From: Guyanagaster necrorhizus
Lineage: Eukaryota > Basidiomycota > Agaricomycetes > Agaricales > Physalacriaceae
Direction of reading: 5' to 3'
Length of the DNA: 64,000 nt
Assembly (NCBI RefSeq): GCF_019112545.1
Contig: NW_025064917.1
Span: 257,940-321,939 of the forward strand
Below the pieces are notes generated by a model that made no database searches, was not told the origin of the DNA, and was given only the letters and a program-made list of their open reading frames with translations. Positions 1 through 11,869 of the stretch are shown in pieces (the first letter of the stretch is position 1; the number at the start of each line of letters is the position of its first letter). Position numbers and translations under genes: made by a program.

Positions 1-3000
1 GGCATGCGATCGAAGCTCGTGTATACTGCGAAAACCCTATGTATGGACAATTCCAGCCTTCTCCGGGGACCCTTCATCTTGTTCAATGGCCTGAGCCTCG
101 TCATTGGCTTCGCATCGACACTTGGGTGGCTACGGGCGTACATGTTACACCTAATTACGATCCAATGATCGCCAAACTCATCGTTGCCGGTGCTGATCGT
201 TCAGAAGCTCTGAAGCGTATGGGGCAAGTCCTCGCAGAAACATCGATCCTTGGCCCTCCGAATAACCTTGAATATCTTGCTGAAATTGTGCGGAGCGCAC
301 CGTTCCAGCTTGGTCAGGTCACTTTTATCCTCATGTCCATATTGGCGTCGCTCTTATACTTCTTTGAAGGTAACGACGACCTACTTGTCGACGATGGCCT
401 TCGTCCCTCGCGCAATAGAGGTCCTGGAAGGAGGTATCTTGACGACAATACAGGATCTCCCCGGACGACGGACGGTTGGTAACGGTATCCCCCTAGGTGG
501 TGCAGCGGACATCCTTGCCGCGAGAGTAGCCAACATGTTGGTTGGAAACACGCCAGAGACAGAGTTGCTCGAGGCGACCATGATGTGAGTGACTCCGCGT
601 TTCGACTGTCGTTGCCCCCTAACTATGATTTTAGTGGTCCTACCCTCAAGTTTCATAGAGCAGCTGCAGTTGCGGTTACCGGAGCAACAAGTCCAGTAAC
701 CCTGGATGGCGCTCCAGTAAGAATGTGGATGCGGCTATCAATAAAGGCTGGAAGCGTCCTTAAGATTGGAATTGTATGTCTTATTTGTATTATCTTGTGT
801 CCTTTGCTTATCACTCGCGGCGTATCATAGTCTACGCATGGACTGCGCGCATATATCGCCGTTCTCGGTGGTCTACCTGGTTCTGCTAGTTTCATGGGTT
901 CCAAGAGCACGCTGATGTTGGTCGGAGTTGGAGGATATCAAGGCCGGCAGCTCGTCAAAGGAGACATTCTCTCCCTCAGTCCGCAGTGTGACTCTGTCAA
1001 TAATAATGCACCTTCCGTTCCTGAGCATCTCATTCCTTGCTACCCCAATGAATGGGACATCGAGGTCCTGCCGGCGGCGCAATGGGATCACGAGTATCTG
1101 ACCCAAGAAGGGCAGGAAATGCTCACGTCGGCGAAGTGGAAGGTAAGCCCTTCAAGTGGACGCAGTGGGCTTAGATTGGAAGGCCCTCGAATCAAGTGGG
1201 CGAGAGAGGATGGTGGAGAAGGCGGCTCTCATCCTTCTAATGTGGTTGACCAAGGTTTGTCATGACATTCTTTTGAAAACATTGAAGTTGATCTTCCTTT
1301 CGTAGGGTGTAAGTATAAATTACCACCTTTCCCACAAAGGTTCAATGTTGATGCTGAATAGATTCTATTGGGGCACTCAATGTGAACGGTGATACCCCCG
1401 TTCTATTCGGCGTTGATGCTCCTGATGCTGGCGGTTTTGCTAACGTCCTCAACGGTGAGGCTGTCTTTCTTTCCATATCGTATCGTCGATGACAATGAAC
1501 CGCCATGTAGTACCTAGTGCTTCCCTTTGGAAACTAGGTCAGATACGACCAGGCGATACCATCATGTTCAAGGGGATCAGCCGGAGCGACGCACCTTGTT
1601 TACATGAACGTAATGATGTCTGGCTTGCTGCCATAGAGGCGAGCATCAAGTCCGAGACGGCGACTACTACACCTTCGGGCATACTGGAGTGGATTGCCAC
1701 TGGCCAAATACCTGAATCGTCCTTACGCGCACATATACCTGCCTCGGCGCTTCGTCCGGAATCTAAGATACGCCAGGTCGGAGACTCTTTCCTCTTCCTG
1801 GAAGTTGGTCCTATGCGTCTCGATGTCGTTATCTGTGGGAGATTGGAGTCATTTTTACGCGAGCTTAACAAGCGTCAGGTCCCAGGGATCTTGACAACCC
1901 TTTTGCTTATTCGAAGCTTGATGATACACTTTGATGAGCGGGTTACTGATATGGAGGCATTGCTGAAGATGATGGTCGAGATTGATGCCGATCTTCCGGA
2001 CGCGATGCGCATGCACCCCCTTGAGGTAGACGTATACCGGATGCCTCTGGTGTGTGACGCGAAAGACCTGTTCATCTAATGCGGCACTAAATGTCTTCAA
2101 GGTTCCCGATGACTCGTGGTGCCAAGATGCTGTAGACCGGTACATGAAAACAGTCCGATCACAGGCGGTGTATCTACCAAGCAACGTTGTACGTTCGCCT
2201 GTGATAGGGTTTTAACGTTGCTGACTGTCAGTTATAGGAATACATTGCACGTTGCAGCGGGATGACGTCGAAGTCAGAGGTCGCTGATTCAATGCTGGCG
2301 TCTCCATGGTTAGTTTTCGGGACTGGATTCTGTGAGTGCTGTTAAATGTGCCTCGACCCTTATGGTCTTATTATCTGTTGATGGTCAGTTGTGGGTTTGC
2401 CCTTTATCTCTCCGGTACGCACATTACAAGTTTTCTGTATGCAACGGCAGCTGAAAAGAATTTCGGTATCAAGATGGATCCTCGAAAGCGCCTCTTGGGG
2501 CAAAAGTATAATCCCACTAGGTTGATTCCTCGAGTGCCTTTTTAACCAATGCTAACATTCTGCGATACAGACTGTATACACCTGAAGGTGCCGTCGGTTT
2601 GGCTGGAGTTGTCGGGTCTATATATCCCCTGGAATCAGCAGGCGGTTATCAGCTTCTTGGTCGGACGCTGAGTACTTGGAGTACGTCAACAATTTTGTGG
2701 CCTGTCCGGTTTCGTTCAGCTGATTGCATCTGCAGACACGTGGAACGACTCTCATTTCATGATGAAGCGATTCGACCAAATTGAATGGTATCGGGTTTCA
2801 GAGGAAGAATATCTTAAGGTCTGCTACTTTCGTCTATGAAGGGGCTTTATATTCATAATGTCCAGCTCTCTCGGGCGTTCAAAGCGGGCAGGTTCAAGCC
2901 GGAAGTCAGAAAAGTGTTGTTTTCTTTGTCGGAGTACGTTGAGCAGAACAAAGCCCATCAAGCTGAATTGGATGCTATTATTAAGATACAGAAGGAGGCG

Positions 3001-3384
3001 AGTGCAGCGGAAGCCGTAAGGTATGACTAGTCGTTTGTATCAATTGGATCTTGCTGATATTTTGCTACGCACAGGGAGGAAGAGCTGTTTCAGGAGTGGT
3101 TGGCTGCCAAAGAAGCGGATCAGTCTTCTGGAGGAAAACCCAGCTTGTCAGATGACTTGGGTATTCCAGTTGCCAGTCCGTTGTCTGCGAATGTGTGGAA
3201 GGTTGAGGTTAAGGTTGGGCACCAGATCAGATCCAGCCTAGAAACCGTGGTGATTCTTGAAGCGATGAAGACCGAGGTTGCAATTAACTTTGGGGAGGAA
3301 GAGATTGGGAAGACTGTCACAGCTATTGCAGTTCGACCCGGGGACGCTGTGGATGCAGGGCAAGCATTATATTATGTGTCTTAA
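1..3384 (+). CDS. DUR1,2: Urea carboxylase / urea amidolyase, 3' part (5' end outside window)
   Basis: Biotin-dependent, ATP-driven carboxylation of urea to allophanate in the cytosol, the first step of urea use as nitrogen. The window opens inside the C-terminal part of the biotin carboxylase domain ([12 protein letters not shown] from base 3, then [13 protein letters not shown]). An allophanate-hydrolase-subunit-2-like segment follows from about 390 ([27 protein letters not shown] near 1190), then a subunit-1-like segment from about 1760 ([39 protein letters not shown] near 2580). A biotinyl domain closes the protein, with the acceptor lysine in EAMKTE near 3262-3279. Roughly ten short introns interrupt the gene; the stop is TAA at 3382-3384. 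The amidase (allophanate hydrolase) domain, if fused as in yeast Dur1,2, would lie upstream and cannot be seen. The urea transporter gene is about 27 kb downstream. The family assignment is secure. Confidence 0.93.
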
Positions 3385-3621
3385 CTTAATTTAGGCGGAT
3401 ACCAGTTATCCAATATACCTATTATTTCTCGACGTGAAATTGGGAATCATCCATAAGTTTGTAATAGTGCTAACGTTATCGTATGTCTCTTTTCTGAACT
3501 TGAGTCCGAAAGAGGTTAGAGGTTGAAAGAAAGGGCGCGTCATCCTATCACGTGCCCGAGAAATGTGAATGTCGCAAACTTCTCCATCACTTTCCTTCGT
3601 ACTTTCATCGACGTTTCTTTC

Positions 3622-6472
3622 ATGTCTTCCTGTTCTCACCTAGATCAACTGGCGCGCCTTCAACCGCCGCGACTATCCCAGTTTGTTCACCGAGAAGAGT
3701 GTACGCAGTGTTTTGACTCCCAGGTACAGCTGCACAACAGCATTGAGTGGCGGTTGATCTAACGCGATCTCAGGACGATTCTCAAGGAATTGAAGTTTGC
3801 TTGACATGCTTTAACGGCGGCTGTCTCGATCCTGAACGGCGTCACGCTCTTCTGCATGTCTCGAAGCTTGGCCACCCTTTCACTCTCAACGTGAAACGCA
3901 ATTTGAAACCATCCGCGAAACGCGTGCGTCGCGGTCCAGTTTTTTAAAGCTGTTTTGTTTACAAACTTTTAGAATGAGGATGAGGAGCCACCGGCTAAAA
4001 TGACAAAGCTCTCCATTTCAGAGGAACGTGAAGAAGACAAGTACGATTATCAGACGATCGTGAAGTGCTGGCAATGCGACAGTAGTGACGGTGCAGAGAT
4101 TCGTGAAGCGACGGAGATCCCTCAGGTACGTAGCGTTTATATCAAATCCTCAATGCGTCTCAATGTTTTGTAGATTCAAGCATTAGTACAAGGGGTAATG
4201 CAAACCATGTCATCTGCTCGGCAGTCCGAAGTCGAAGCCTGGGAAGAAGAGATTCTCACCTGCGAGCACACTCTTACCCTGGAACAGCTTGCTACCGGTC
4301 CCATACCCGCTTCCGGCCTCGCTCACTGCTCGTCTTGCGATTTAAAAGAGAATCTATGGCTATGTTTGACATGTGGCTCGCTTGGCTGTGGTCGTCATCA
4401 GCTCGGCGGTGTGGGCGGTAACGGACATGGTTTGGCCCATTACGAAGCTACCCATCACCCAGTCAGCGTCAAACTTGGAACAATTACTCCCGAAGGCGGT
4501 GCCGATGTCTACTGCTACCAATGCAATGATTCGAAGCTCGACCCGGAACTAGCCACTCATCTTTCGACTTTCGGAATTAATGTTCAGACACAGACAAAAA
4601 CCGAGAAGAGCATAACGGAGCTCCAAATCGAGCACAATCTAAAATATGACTTTTCTCTTACCGACGACGACGGAAAAGCTTTCGAGCCAGTCTGCGGGCC
4701 TGGACTGACTGGTCTAATGAACCTCGGAAACAGGTATGGCCATTAAATGCGAAATTAAGGTGTATTTCTCACGACGCTTGTTAGTTGTTATATGGCTTCA
4801 GTCCTTCAAACCATCTTCTCTCTTCCTTCATTTCAACAGCGTTACGGCTCGCTTGCCCAGAATCATGCTGCAGCGTGTACACAACCTCTGCCCGCCGATT
4901 GCCTTGAATGTCAGATGCACAAGGTTGCAGATGGCCTACTGAGTGGACGATACTCTCGTCCGGCAAATTATGTGGCCTCTCCCGGGGTAGATGCGATGGC
5001 ACCTGTATTTCAAGCCGGTATCAAACCAACCGGGTTCAAAGCGCTCATTGGAAAAGGACATGAAGAGTTCTCGACTATGAGGCAGCAAGATTCGGAGGAG
5101 TTCTTTACGTACCTGATTACTGCTCTACGACGAGACGGGCACAAACATAAGGATGGTGCTGAAGCTGGTTTGTTCAATTTGTCTGGCGAAGGAAAATGAT
5201 GATGATGATCAATCCTTTATAGATGCGACGTCGGTGTTTGCTTACGGTATGGAGCAAAGACTGCAGTGCAACGACTGCAAAAAGGTGAGATACAGAGTAG
5301 ATAATATGGATGTTGTTAGTGTATCTGTTCCTACCGTGGAGAAGGGCAAGGACGCCGATGGAAAGACGCTCTATGAGGAGGTCCAGCTGTGGAAATGCTT
5401 GGAGTTGCTACTTGGTATCGATGCTCTTAAATACACTTGCCCGTCTTGTCAAAAATCTGTCCATGCTCTCAGGTACGTATTTACTCTGTTTCAGAAATGC
5501 CCAACTTGCTGATGGTCTGTCTATACAGACAAAGCAAATTTGCCTCTTTCCCTGATGTTCTCGTTGTTCAAGCCAAAAAGTTCCAACTGGTGGACTGGGT
5601 TCCGGCGAAACTTGACATACCCGTTCTACTACCTGTTGGAGATGAGCTCCATTTCACGGACAATCAGTTGGGGCATGGATTGCAAGCTGATGAAATCGCA
5701 TTACCGGAGAATGAAACTTGTAATATTCTCGTGTCCTATCAATTTTTCTCCCTATTTATTTGAACACCAATACAGCACCCGCAGCACTACCACACTTCAA
5801 CGAGGCTGCGATGGCGCAACTGGAAACGATGGGTTTCCCGGTTATTCGTTGTCAGAAGGCGTTGCTTGCTACTGGAAACAGCGACCTTGAAGCTGCTATG
5901 GAATGGTTGTTTGGCCACATGGAGGACCCAGGTACGTATACCATTGGCGCAAGGTCTTGGATGCTAATATTGCTGCAGATATCGATGAGCCTATCCAGCC
6001 AGCCTCATCTTCTGCCTCCGATTTTGAGCCGTCTCCCGAGCAGGTTAGCGTGCTCTCGGATATGGGTTTCACTCCAGCCCAAGCGAGGAAATCTCTTCGG
6101 GAAACCGTATGTTCTATTTTCCATTTGGTGGATGGTTTCTGAGGTAGTGCATTCTTATAGGAAGGCAACGTCGAACGAGCGGTAGAATGGCTATTTAACC
6201 ATCTCGACGACACTGGCGAAGATAGTACGCCGGTGACCGCTACGCCCTCAGAGCCGGTGATTGGCGGGTCGAAGACGGTCCCAGTGATTTACAAGCTGAA
6301 GGCTTTCATCTCTCACAAGGGACCTTCAGTGCATTCCGGTCATTACGTGGCACATATCAAGGTCGGGGACCAATGGGTGCTGTTCAATGATGAGAAGGTT
6401 GTCAAAGCCGATGATGAAAGTGTGAAGGACTTGAAGAAACTGGCGTATCTGTATATTTTTGAGAGAGTCTGA
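3622..6472 (+). CDS. UBP14: Ubiquitin C-terminal hydrolase, UBP14/USP5 (isopeptidase T) type
   Basis: Disassembles free polyubiquitin chains, keeping ubiquitin recycled and the proteasome uninhibited. The start MSSCSHLDQLARL at 3622 opens a short first exon. An N-terminal cysteine/histidine-rich variant finger is followed by a canonical ZnF-UBP (CSSCDLKENLWLCLTCG, then GHGLAHYEATHHP, 4330-4470). The USP core starts at GLMNLGN with the catalytic Cys in the next exon (SCYMASVLQ, near 4790). MRQQDSEEFF (5080-5110), two UBA domains (MAQLETMGFP near 5812 and VSVLSDMGFT near 6050) and the catalytic His in SGHYVAHIK (about 6335) follow; the protein ends AYLYIFERV. This domain order is diagnostic. 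An intron of 55 bases (5168-5222) rebuilds an Asp codon; reading through it would look like a frameshift. About 240 bases separate it from the upstream urea gene on the same strand. Confidence 0.95.
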
Positions 6473-7209
6473 TCCCAGTTTGCTTTCTTTGTACGATAGG
6501 TTGAAAGAGGAAATAATCACAAGAATGAATGAATGTATTTTAAAGTACCTGAGACCCTTCAGGGTCTTTGTGTGCAACCTAGTGACTATGTGGGATCTGC
6601 TTTGTTGTATGGTACGTATCTAAAGAGAGACGGACTTGTGACGAAGAAGGGTAACTAAATGTGCTAAGTGCTGGTGATCTATTTCCATGCCAGGGGAGGG
6701 GTGTCATGCTGTGGATGACCGATTTTGGGCTCGGGGGGGTGAGAAATGGGGGACGTGCGGTGTTGAAGGAGGGGTTCGCTGGTGTCCGTTCGGACTTCGT
6801 GGTTAGCTATGTAAAAGTGTCACAACTTATTAGGGGAATTCAAAGCTGATTTCTCATTGATTTCGATGTTTGATGTCGATAAAATAATATGGGATAAAAT
6901 GGATGTAAAGTAAAATCGGATTTTGCCGTGAGTTCGGCAAATGTACCGGCATTACAATCGGAGTTTGCTGTTAACCATTACCGCGTGCAGGCGGCATCTG
7001 CTCGGGCCTGGGCAAGTTTGAGTCTCATACAATGCTTAGGTGTGTAATCGGATTTTTCATGCCAAAACCCCATGAAATCAGCGAAATCAGCAGGTTTGTA
7101 TTTCCCTATTCTCCGTCATTCTTGGGCGGCATCCGGCTATCTTGAATGCCGGAGTTCCTAATGTCAACCGTCATCATGTTTTCCGCTGACCTCGGGTTCA
7201 TTCCAACTA
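6473..7209. other. Intergenic region
   Basis: No convincing coding sequence. It holds the 3' flank of the deubiquitinase gene, including a G-rich stretch (6700-6760), and the promoter of the dienoyl-CoA isomerase gene. Short open frames here lack splice structure or recognisable protein signature. Confidence 0.6.
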
Positions 7210-8345
7210 ATGGCTTCACAATTTTCTACAAAGTTTATTCGCGTTTCTGAGCCGTCTCCCCATGTCTTTCACGTCGAGCTATCCAGGTAGGGACCGCCTC
7301 TTGGCTCTGACATGCCGCCGTCATTATGATCTTGATTTTAGAAAATCTGTGAACGCCTTTAATGTCGAGTGAGGAAAACACAATCTGGCCTATATTCAAT
7401 GTCCTCATTTTGTGACAGCTTCTGGACGCAATACGGGGAAGTGTTCGAAAAATTGGCCGAAGAGGATGTTCGCGCCGTCGTCCTGTCATCGGCCTTGCCA
7501 AAGATTTTTACAGCGGGAATCGACTGTGAGTGTTCTTTACGTCGCGTACTTAATTGGCTAATGGTAATGATTGTCTACTCAAGTGTCTGATTTGGCAAGC
7601 TTGGTATCTTCTCAAGACGAAGATAGTGCTAGGCTGGCCATCAAGCATTTGAAGCATATCAAGACGTTCCAATACGCTATTGGCGCTCCAGCCCGCTGCC
7701 CGTTTCCAGTAATTGCCGCAATACACGGCGCTGTCCTAGGTCTGGGTGTCGATATCGTCTGTGCCTGCGATATTCGCTACGCAGCTTCGAATGCTACATT
7801 CTGTGTCAAGGTACGTTACCAGATCAGCCAAATTCTTTCCTAGACGCCTGAAATTTATGTTTTGTAGGAAGCGGATGTGGGACTGGCGGCTGACATAGGT
7901 ACCCTTGGCTATCTGCCAAAGATCACAGGCAACATATCCCTCGTCAGAGAGTTCTCCTATACCTCACAGACTTTCTCGGCTTCTGTGGCCGAAAAGATGG
8001 GTCTCCTGTCTTCGGTTATCGAAGGCGGCAGGGATGATGTTGTAGGTGCGGCTCTAGAGCTGGCCAAGGTGATTGCTTCAAAGAGCCCCGTCGCTGTGGC
8101 CGGCACGAAGCATATCATCAGTCACGCATTGGATAACAGCATTGCTGCGAATCTTGACTATACGGCAGTTTGGAACGGGGGAGCTCTACAAACAAGGGTG
8201 GATATCATTTTCATGTACCTTTTTTTTTACCGAGGTTGAGTGCCTTTTTCACATATAGGATATTATCGAGAACGTGTCTGCTATGAAGGCAAGGCGTTCG
8301 CCTACATTTGCGCCGCTTCGTACAAAGGCGACCTCAAAGCTTTAA
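7210..8345 (+). CDS. ECH1: Delta(3,5)-Delta(2,4)-dienoyl-CoA isomerase, peroxisomal
   Basis: Crotonase-fold enzyme that isomerises 3,5-dienoyl-CoA to 2,4-dienoyl-CoA during beta-oxidation of unsaturated fatty acids with odd-numbered double bonds. The start MASQFSTKFIRV at 7210 is followed by five introns. The protein carries FTAGID, then CPFPVIAAIHGAVLGLGVDI (oxyanion-hole region) and CDIRYAASNATF. The motif EADVGLAADIGTL holds the Glu and Asp that, with the Asp of GLGVDI, are the acidic residues expected of dienoyl-CoA isomerases rather than plain enoyl-CoA hydratases. The last exon ends TKATSKL, and the terminal SKL is a canonical PTS1 peroxisome import signal. The stop TAA is at 8343-8345. 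The last intron (about 8200-8259) contains a T-run. Confidence 0.92.
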
Positions 8346-8780
8346 TATCAGTAACTCCTTGTTACTTGGACGTCGTCTTTTCACTCCGATGTCGAGAACA
8401 GGCGCAGGTGAATTTGTGACGCCGTTCTCATGCCCGCCTGATGTGAATGAACAGATAGTTTTACTCTAATCATGTATGAGTAAGCTTTTATGTACGTCGT
8501 CCGAGCCGCATAGGAATTTGTTCTGCGTCTTCATCACCCCCGCTTGTGACACGACCTAGTACTTCTTCGGCCTCTTCGCCTTAATTGTTATCAAATGAGA
8601 TCATCGTGTGATGATGCATTATGAGATAGCGGATGACTAGTGTTTACAGTAATCGTTGTCAACAACAATCCTATCCTTGGCACGAGTCTACTGATTACCG
8701 GCAGGTGAAGTTGACTTCAGGTCAAATTGAAGGGTTTTATCTCATGCGTAAAACACAGACGTATATACTTTCCATCGGCA
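8346..8780. other. Intergenic region
   Basis: Convergent 3' flanks of the isomerase gene (+) and the HExxH-protein gene (-). No gene is apparent. Open frames on + near 8630-8870 overlap the end of the minus-strand gene and look like shadows. Confidence 0.5.
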
Positions 8781-9486
8781 GGACCAGTCATGGTCAACAG
8801 CGCAGCCACTGCACACATAAGACGCCACCGAATATGGCCCGCTCTAATGCCTCTCCCACTTCACCCTGTTGACCATTCATGCATCATGTCCGGAGTAACA
8901 GGCCCCCCTGAAAAAGTGATTTCGTGGTAGCGTGCGTCAACTCGTGGAGGAAAGCGATCATGATGTCGGATTGTACAATCAGAAACTGATCGGAGGGGTA
9001 GTTGACAGACTTGGTTTTCTGAAGAGTGGTGAACTACATGCGCATAAGCACAAACCAGACGCACCTCTTGGTCAATGTAAGCTGCTACCAACTCACGAGA
9101 AAAATACATATCATTCTTGCTCTCCTTAACACCCTTGCGTACGAAGCCCCTCTTTGTTGCATGATGGGAATTTTCCTCGGGCGTTTGGGCGTCCATTAAG
9201 ACAATTGCTGGTGGTGAATCTATATTAAAGTCAATATAGGGTGCCATGGCTCCCGGGACGAGGGCGGGGTGTGTGAATCTCTCCAGGCCTGCCCCCTCCC
9301 CCCCGCATCTGTTGTGGTCGGACTCTGGATCATCGGTGACTTCGTTGGCCTTGTCTCCCAAGAAAAGCGAACGGTCCCAAAAAGTGAATGGTTTCTGTTG
9401 TCAATAGGCAAAGACTGTTCGTAGGATACTTCTAGTTTCGATTTCCGAGCTTTTAGGGCACTGTTGGTCTTAGAACGAGCGGACAT
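8780..9486 (-). CDS. Uncharacterised HExxH (zinc-peptidase-like) protein, probably damaged
   Basis: The probable start is MSARSKTNSALKARKSKLEV near 9486. An exon around 9100-9360 encodes IVLMDAQTPEENS and NDMYFSRELVAAYIDQE. An intron of about 48 bases (GTGCGT..TTCAG) then leads to an exon reading SDQFLIVQSDIMIAFLHELTH, with the HExxH motif HELTH at 8932-8946. After TKSLFQGG the frame runs into TGA at 8884-8886. The adjacent frame continues PVTPDMMHEW, and the original frame later reads GEVGEALERAIFGG, a pattern that looks like the same domain continuing. A six-base G/C run (8903-8908) sits exactly at the break. Either a small indel has broken the gene or an unusual intron is present. HExxH suggests a metallopeptidase-like fold; substrate unknown. 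Both ends are uncertain. Confidence 0.45.
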
Positions 9487-9751
9487 GATGTTTAAAACGT
9501 TGAGAGATAATGAAGGAACAGAACTGTTTTGCCCTTGTGGGTGCCAGGCCAAGACATGCACCTATTAATAGTTTCGGTATTCAACTTTCTAGGATCTAAG
9601 CAGAAGAACGGAGGATATCGCGGGAATGAGATAGAACATCCATGGTATCATGCCCCTGGCTGCATCGCTCGCCCTGAGCTGAGGAAGAGGCTCGTTCGCA
9701 ATTGGAGCATTGTCGTACAGGAACAACTACAGATCTGCATTAGATTCAAAA

Positions 9752-11155
9752 TTAAAAAAGGAAACGAGAGGATATTCTTGCCTTGTTAATCCCAGCTTCG
9801 CTATTCATCATGTCCTCATTCGAGTGTGACACACCCTCGACCCAATCGACGGTTGCACTTGACGGTATGGAACCCTCCAAGCCCTCCAGCATTGCAACAA
9901 AATTTCTGCCCCTCTCTAAATGGGTGCTCCCTTGCGTCTGAGACCGGAGATTCGCTCAGTATGGTGCTGCATAAGTACAAGAAAAAGTTTCTGACCAATG
10001 CTTCACATCGCGTGTCTCCGGGACCGTTATCCTTCTAAAGGCAAAGTGAGCGGAAATTCGAATCATTATGGAAGAGATACTCTTACCAAACCCCAGGCGT
10101 AGTGTACGCTCCTGTTGTTATATCTCGATACCACACCATGTCTGTTGACATCCCCGGAAGAGTACGCAGGGAAGCGACCTGACAGCCCATACTTGTAGTC
10201 GTCCACACCGTCACACGTCGCATTGGGGAGCGGCCGATCCTCTGTTAACCAGCATAACGACCCGGGATTGGCTATTCTGCCTGAACAAGCCAATTCATGT
10301 GCAGAGAAAAAAGGAAACTCACCGATCCAGAAATGAAGTCGATCATCGTTCTCGGTCGATCTCCGTAAAGCAGCATAGCGCTGGGTCATTTGCGCGCCTG
10401 CAGAATGACCCGCGACGACGACGGTCTAGGACAACTATCAGCATCACAGAATCTGGGGATGCTCTGTTACTTACTTTCAGATTCGGGTATACACGAGTGT
10501 TCATGTAGTAATCCACCAAGCCGTCAAGGACCGCAAAACTACTGAGATATGGCTGAGAGACACTCTCATGCCCACTAACCCATGTCGTCGTGCCCCAAAT
10601 CATCTGGCCACTTTGGGCCGCGCCTGCGTTCATATCGGATTGCGTGAAAAAGCACGGTCCCATGATGGATATGTTATCGCGTCCAACAACGGCCCCAGAC
10701 TTTGTTGCGTTCGACAGAGCGTTGTTCATGACGTTCCAATCTTATTTACAGGGATAAGGGATAATCATTCCAGTGCTTAGGAGTAACGAAATTAGCCTAC
10801 AGAACCAACAATCCCGGTTCTAAGAGATCAGCACTAACAAGTGACACAATCAGGAAAGAAAACTCACTCGTCCAGGTAAAACTATCACTGCCCTAGTTAT
10901 GTTTCCATTATCAACGGCGCTGGTTTGATATACGGGCTACGATCCTCTGATCAGTTAACATTTACGGGGCTACAAAGGCATGTAACCTACTAAGCTTCCG
11001 CCCCCCACGTTCCAATTAGGATATGCAGTAGCATCGATGACTTGCGGTAATGTTTGCCAACCATTGTCGGGATCCCCACCGACGGTTGGGTTAGGATTAC
11101 CCTGGGATAAAACAAAAGTGAGAGACGCTAGTAAGTAGAAAGAGCGAAACAACAT
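9752..11155 (-). CDS. Secreted alpha/beta-hydrolase family protein
   Basis: Starts at 11155 with a signal peptide (MLFRSFYLLASLTFVLSQ). Reading across about seven introns gives NITRAVIVLPGR, then MGPCFFTQSDMNAGAAQSGQ and WGTTTWVSGHESV. The nucleophile motif VVVAGHSAGAQMTQRYAAL (GxSxG, near 10395-10430) follows, then ANPGSLCWLTEDRPLPNATC and, in the last exon, GSTHLERGRNFVAML and VDWVEGVSHSNEDM with the probable catalytic-His region. The stop used here is TAA at 9752-9754; a further short exon downstream cannot be excluded. The family is widespread in wood- and litter-decay fungi but has no firm substrate; an extracellular esterase or carbohydrate-linked role is a guess. It lies next to a GH71 glucanase gene on the same strand. 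Confidence 0.8.
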
Positions 11156-11869
11156 GACGGAAACTGTCAGATTGACTCACCACTCGTAAAATATATCAGT
11201 TCATCGTGTCAGTCATTGATATGGATGCATGGTGTCGGTCGGTTCCGATGTGAGGCGAAGAGCCTAAAGTCCCCAGACCCCTTCAACACTTAAATAACTC
11301 TTGCCCTTTCGGCCAAACAAAATATCGAATAGCGCCATAACAATACAAAAGAACAGGAAAACCTACTTAAAAATAGACATATCAGCTCATGAAAGACAGA
11401 AGTACACGACATCATACCGGAAGTCATTACCACAAAGTGTGAATACGACGGGACGGCGTTGATCGGAGATAGCGACTTGAGTATAGATTTCCACCAAATA
11501 GACATGTACGTATCACTAGAGACTATCCGACGCGTTATCCATTATACAAGAAATACATAATGCGATATCGAACATGGCCAGACTCCAGTACCGATTATGT
11601 GCAGACTGGGAAGTCGTGCGCATTACGTCGCCTCCTGTAACCAACGGAATTACTTGCTATTGCAAACAGAAGAGCTTGAATGATAGAACGGAACGTAAAC
11701 GATTAACAGGACGACGTCATATAGCAATGGTGGTTTCGAAGGAAGCAACCAGCCTTCGACCCATGGACCACCTTGAGCTCAAAATGAGAAAAGGGAAAAC
11801 CAAGCACTCGTATAAGGCCCGATAAAGACACACATATAGAGGTACAATTTCGTCGATACTCGTCATCAA
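11156..11869. other. Intergenic region
   Basis: Region between the alpha/beta-hydrolase start and the GH71 stop. Small open frames (minus 11290-11505, plus 11574-11825) show no signature or splice structure that I can support. It presumably carries the hydrolase promoter and the GH71 3' flank. Confidence 0.5.
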
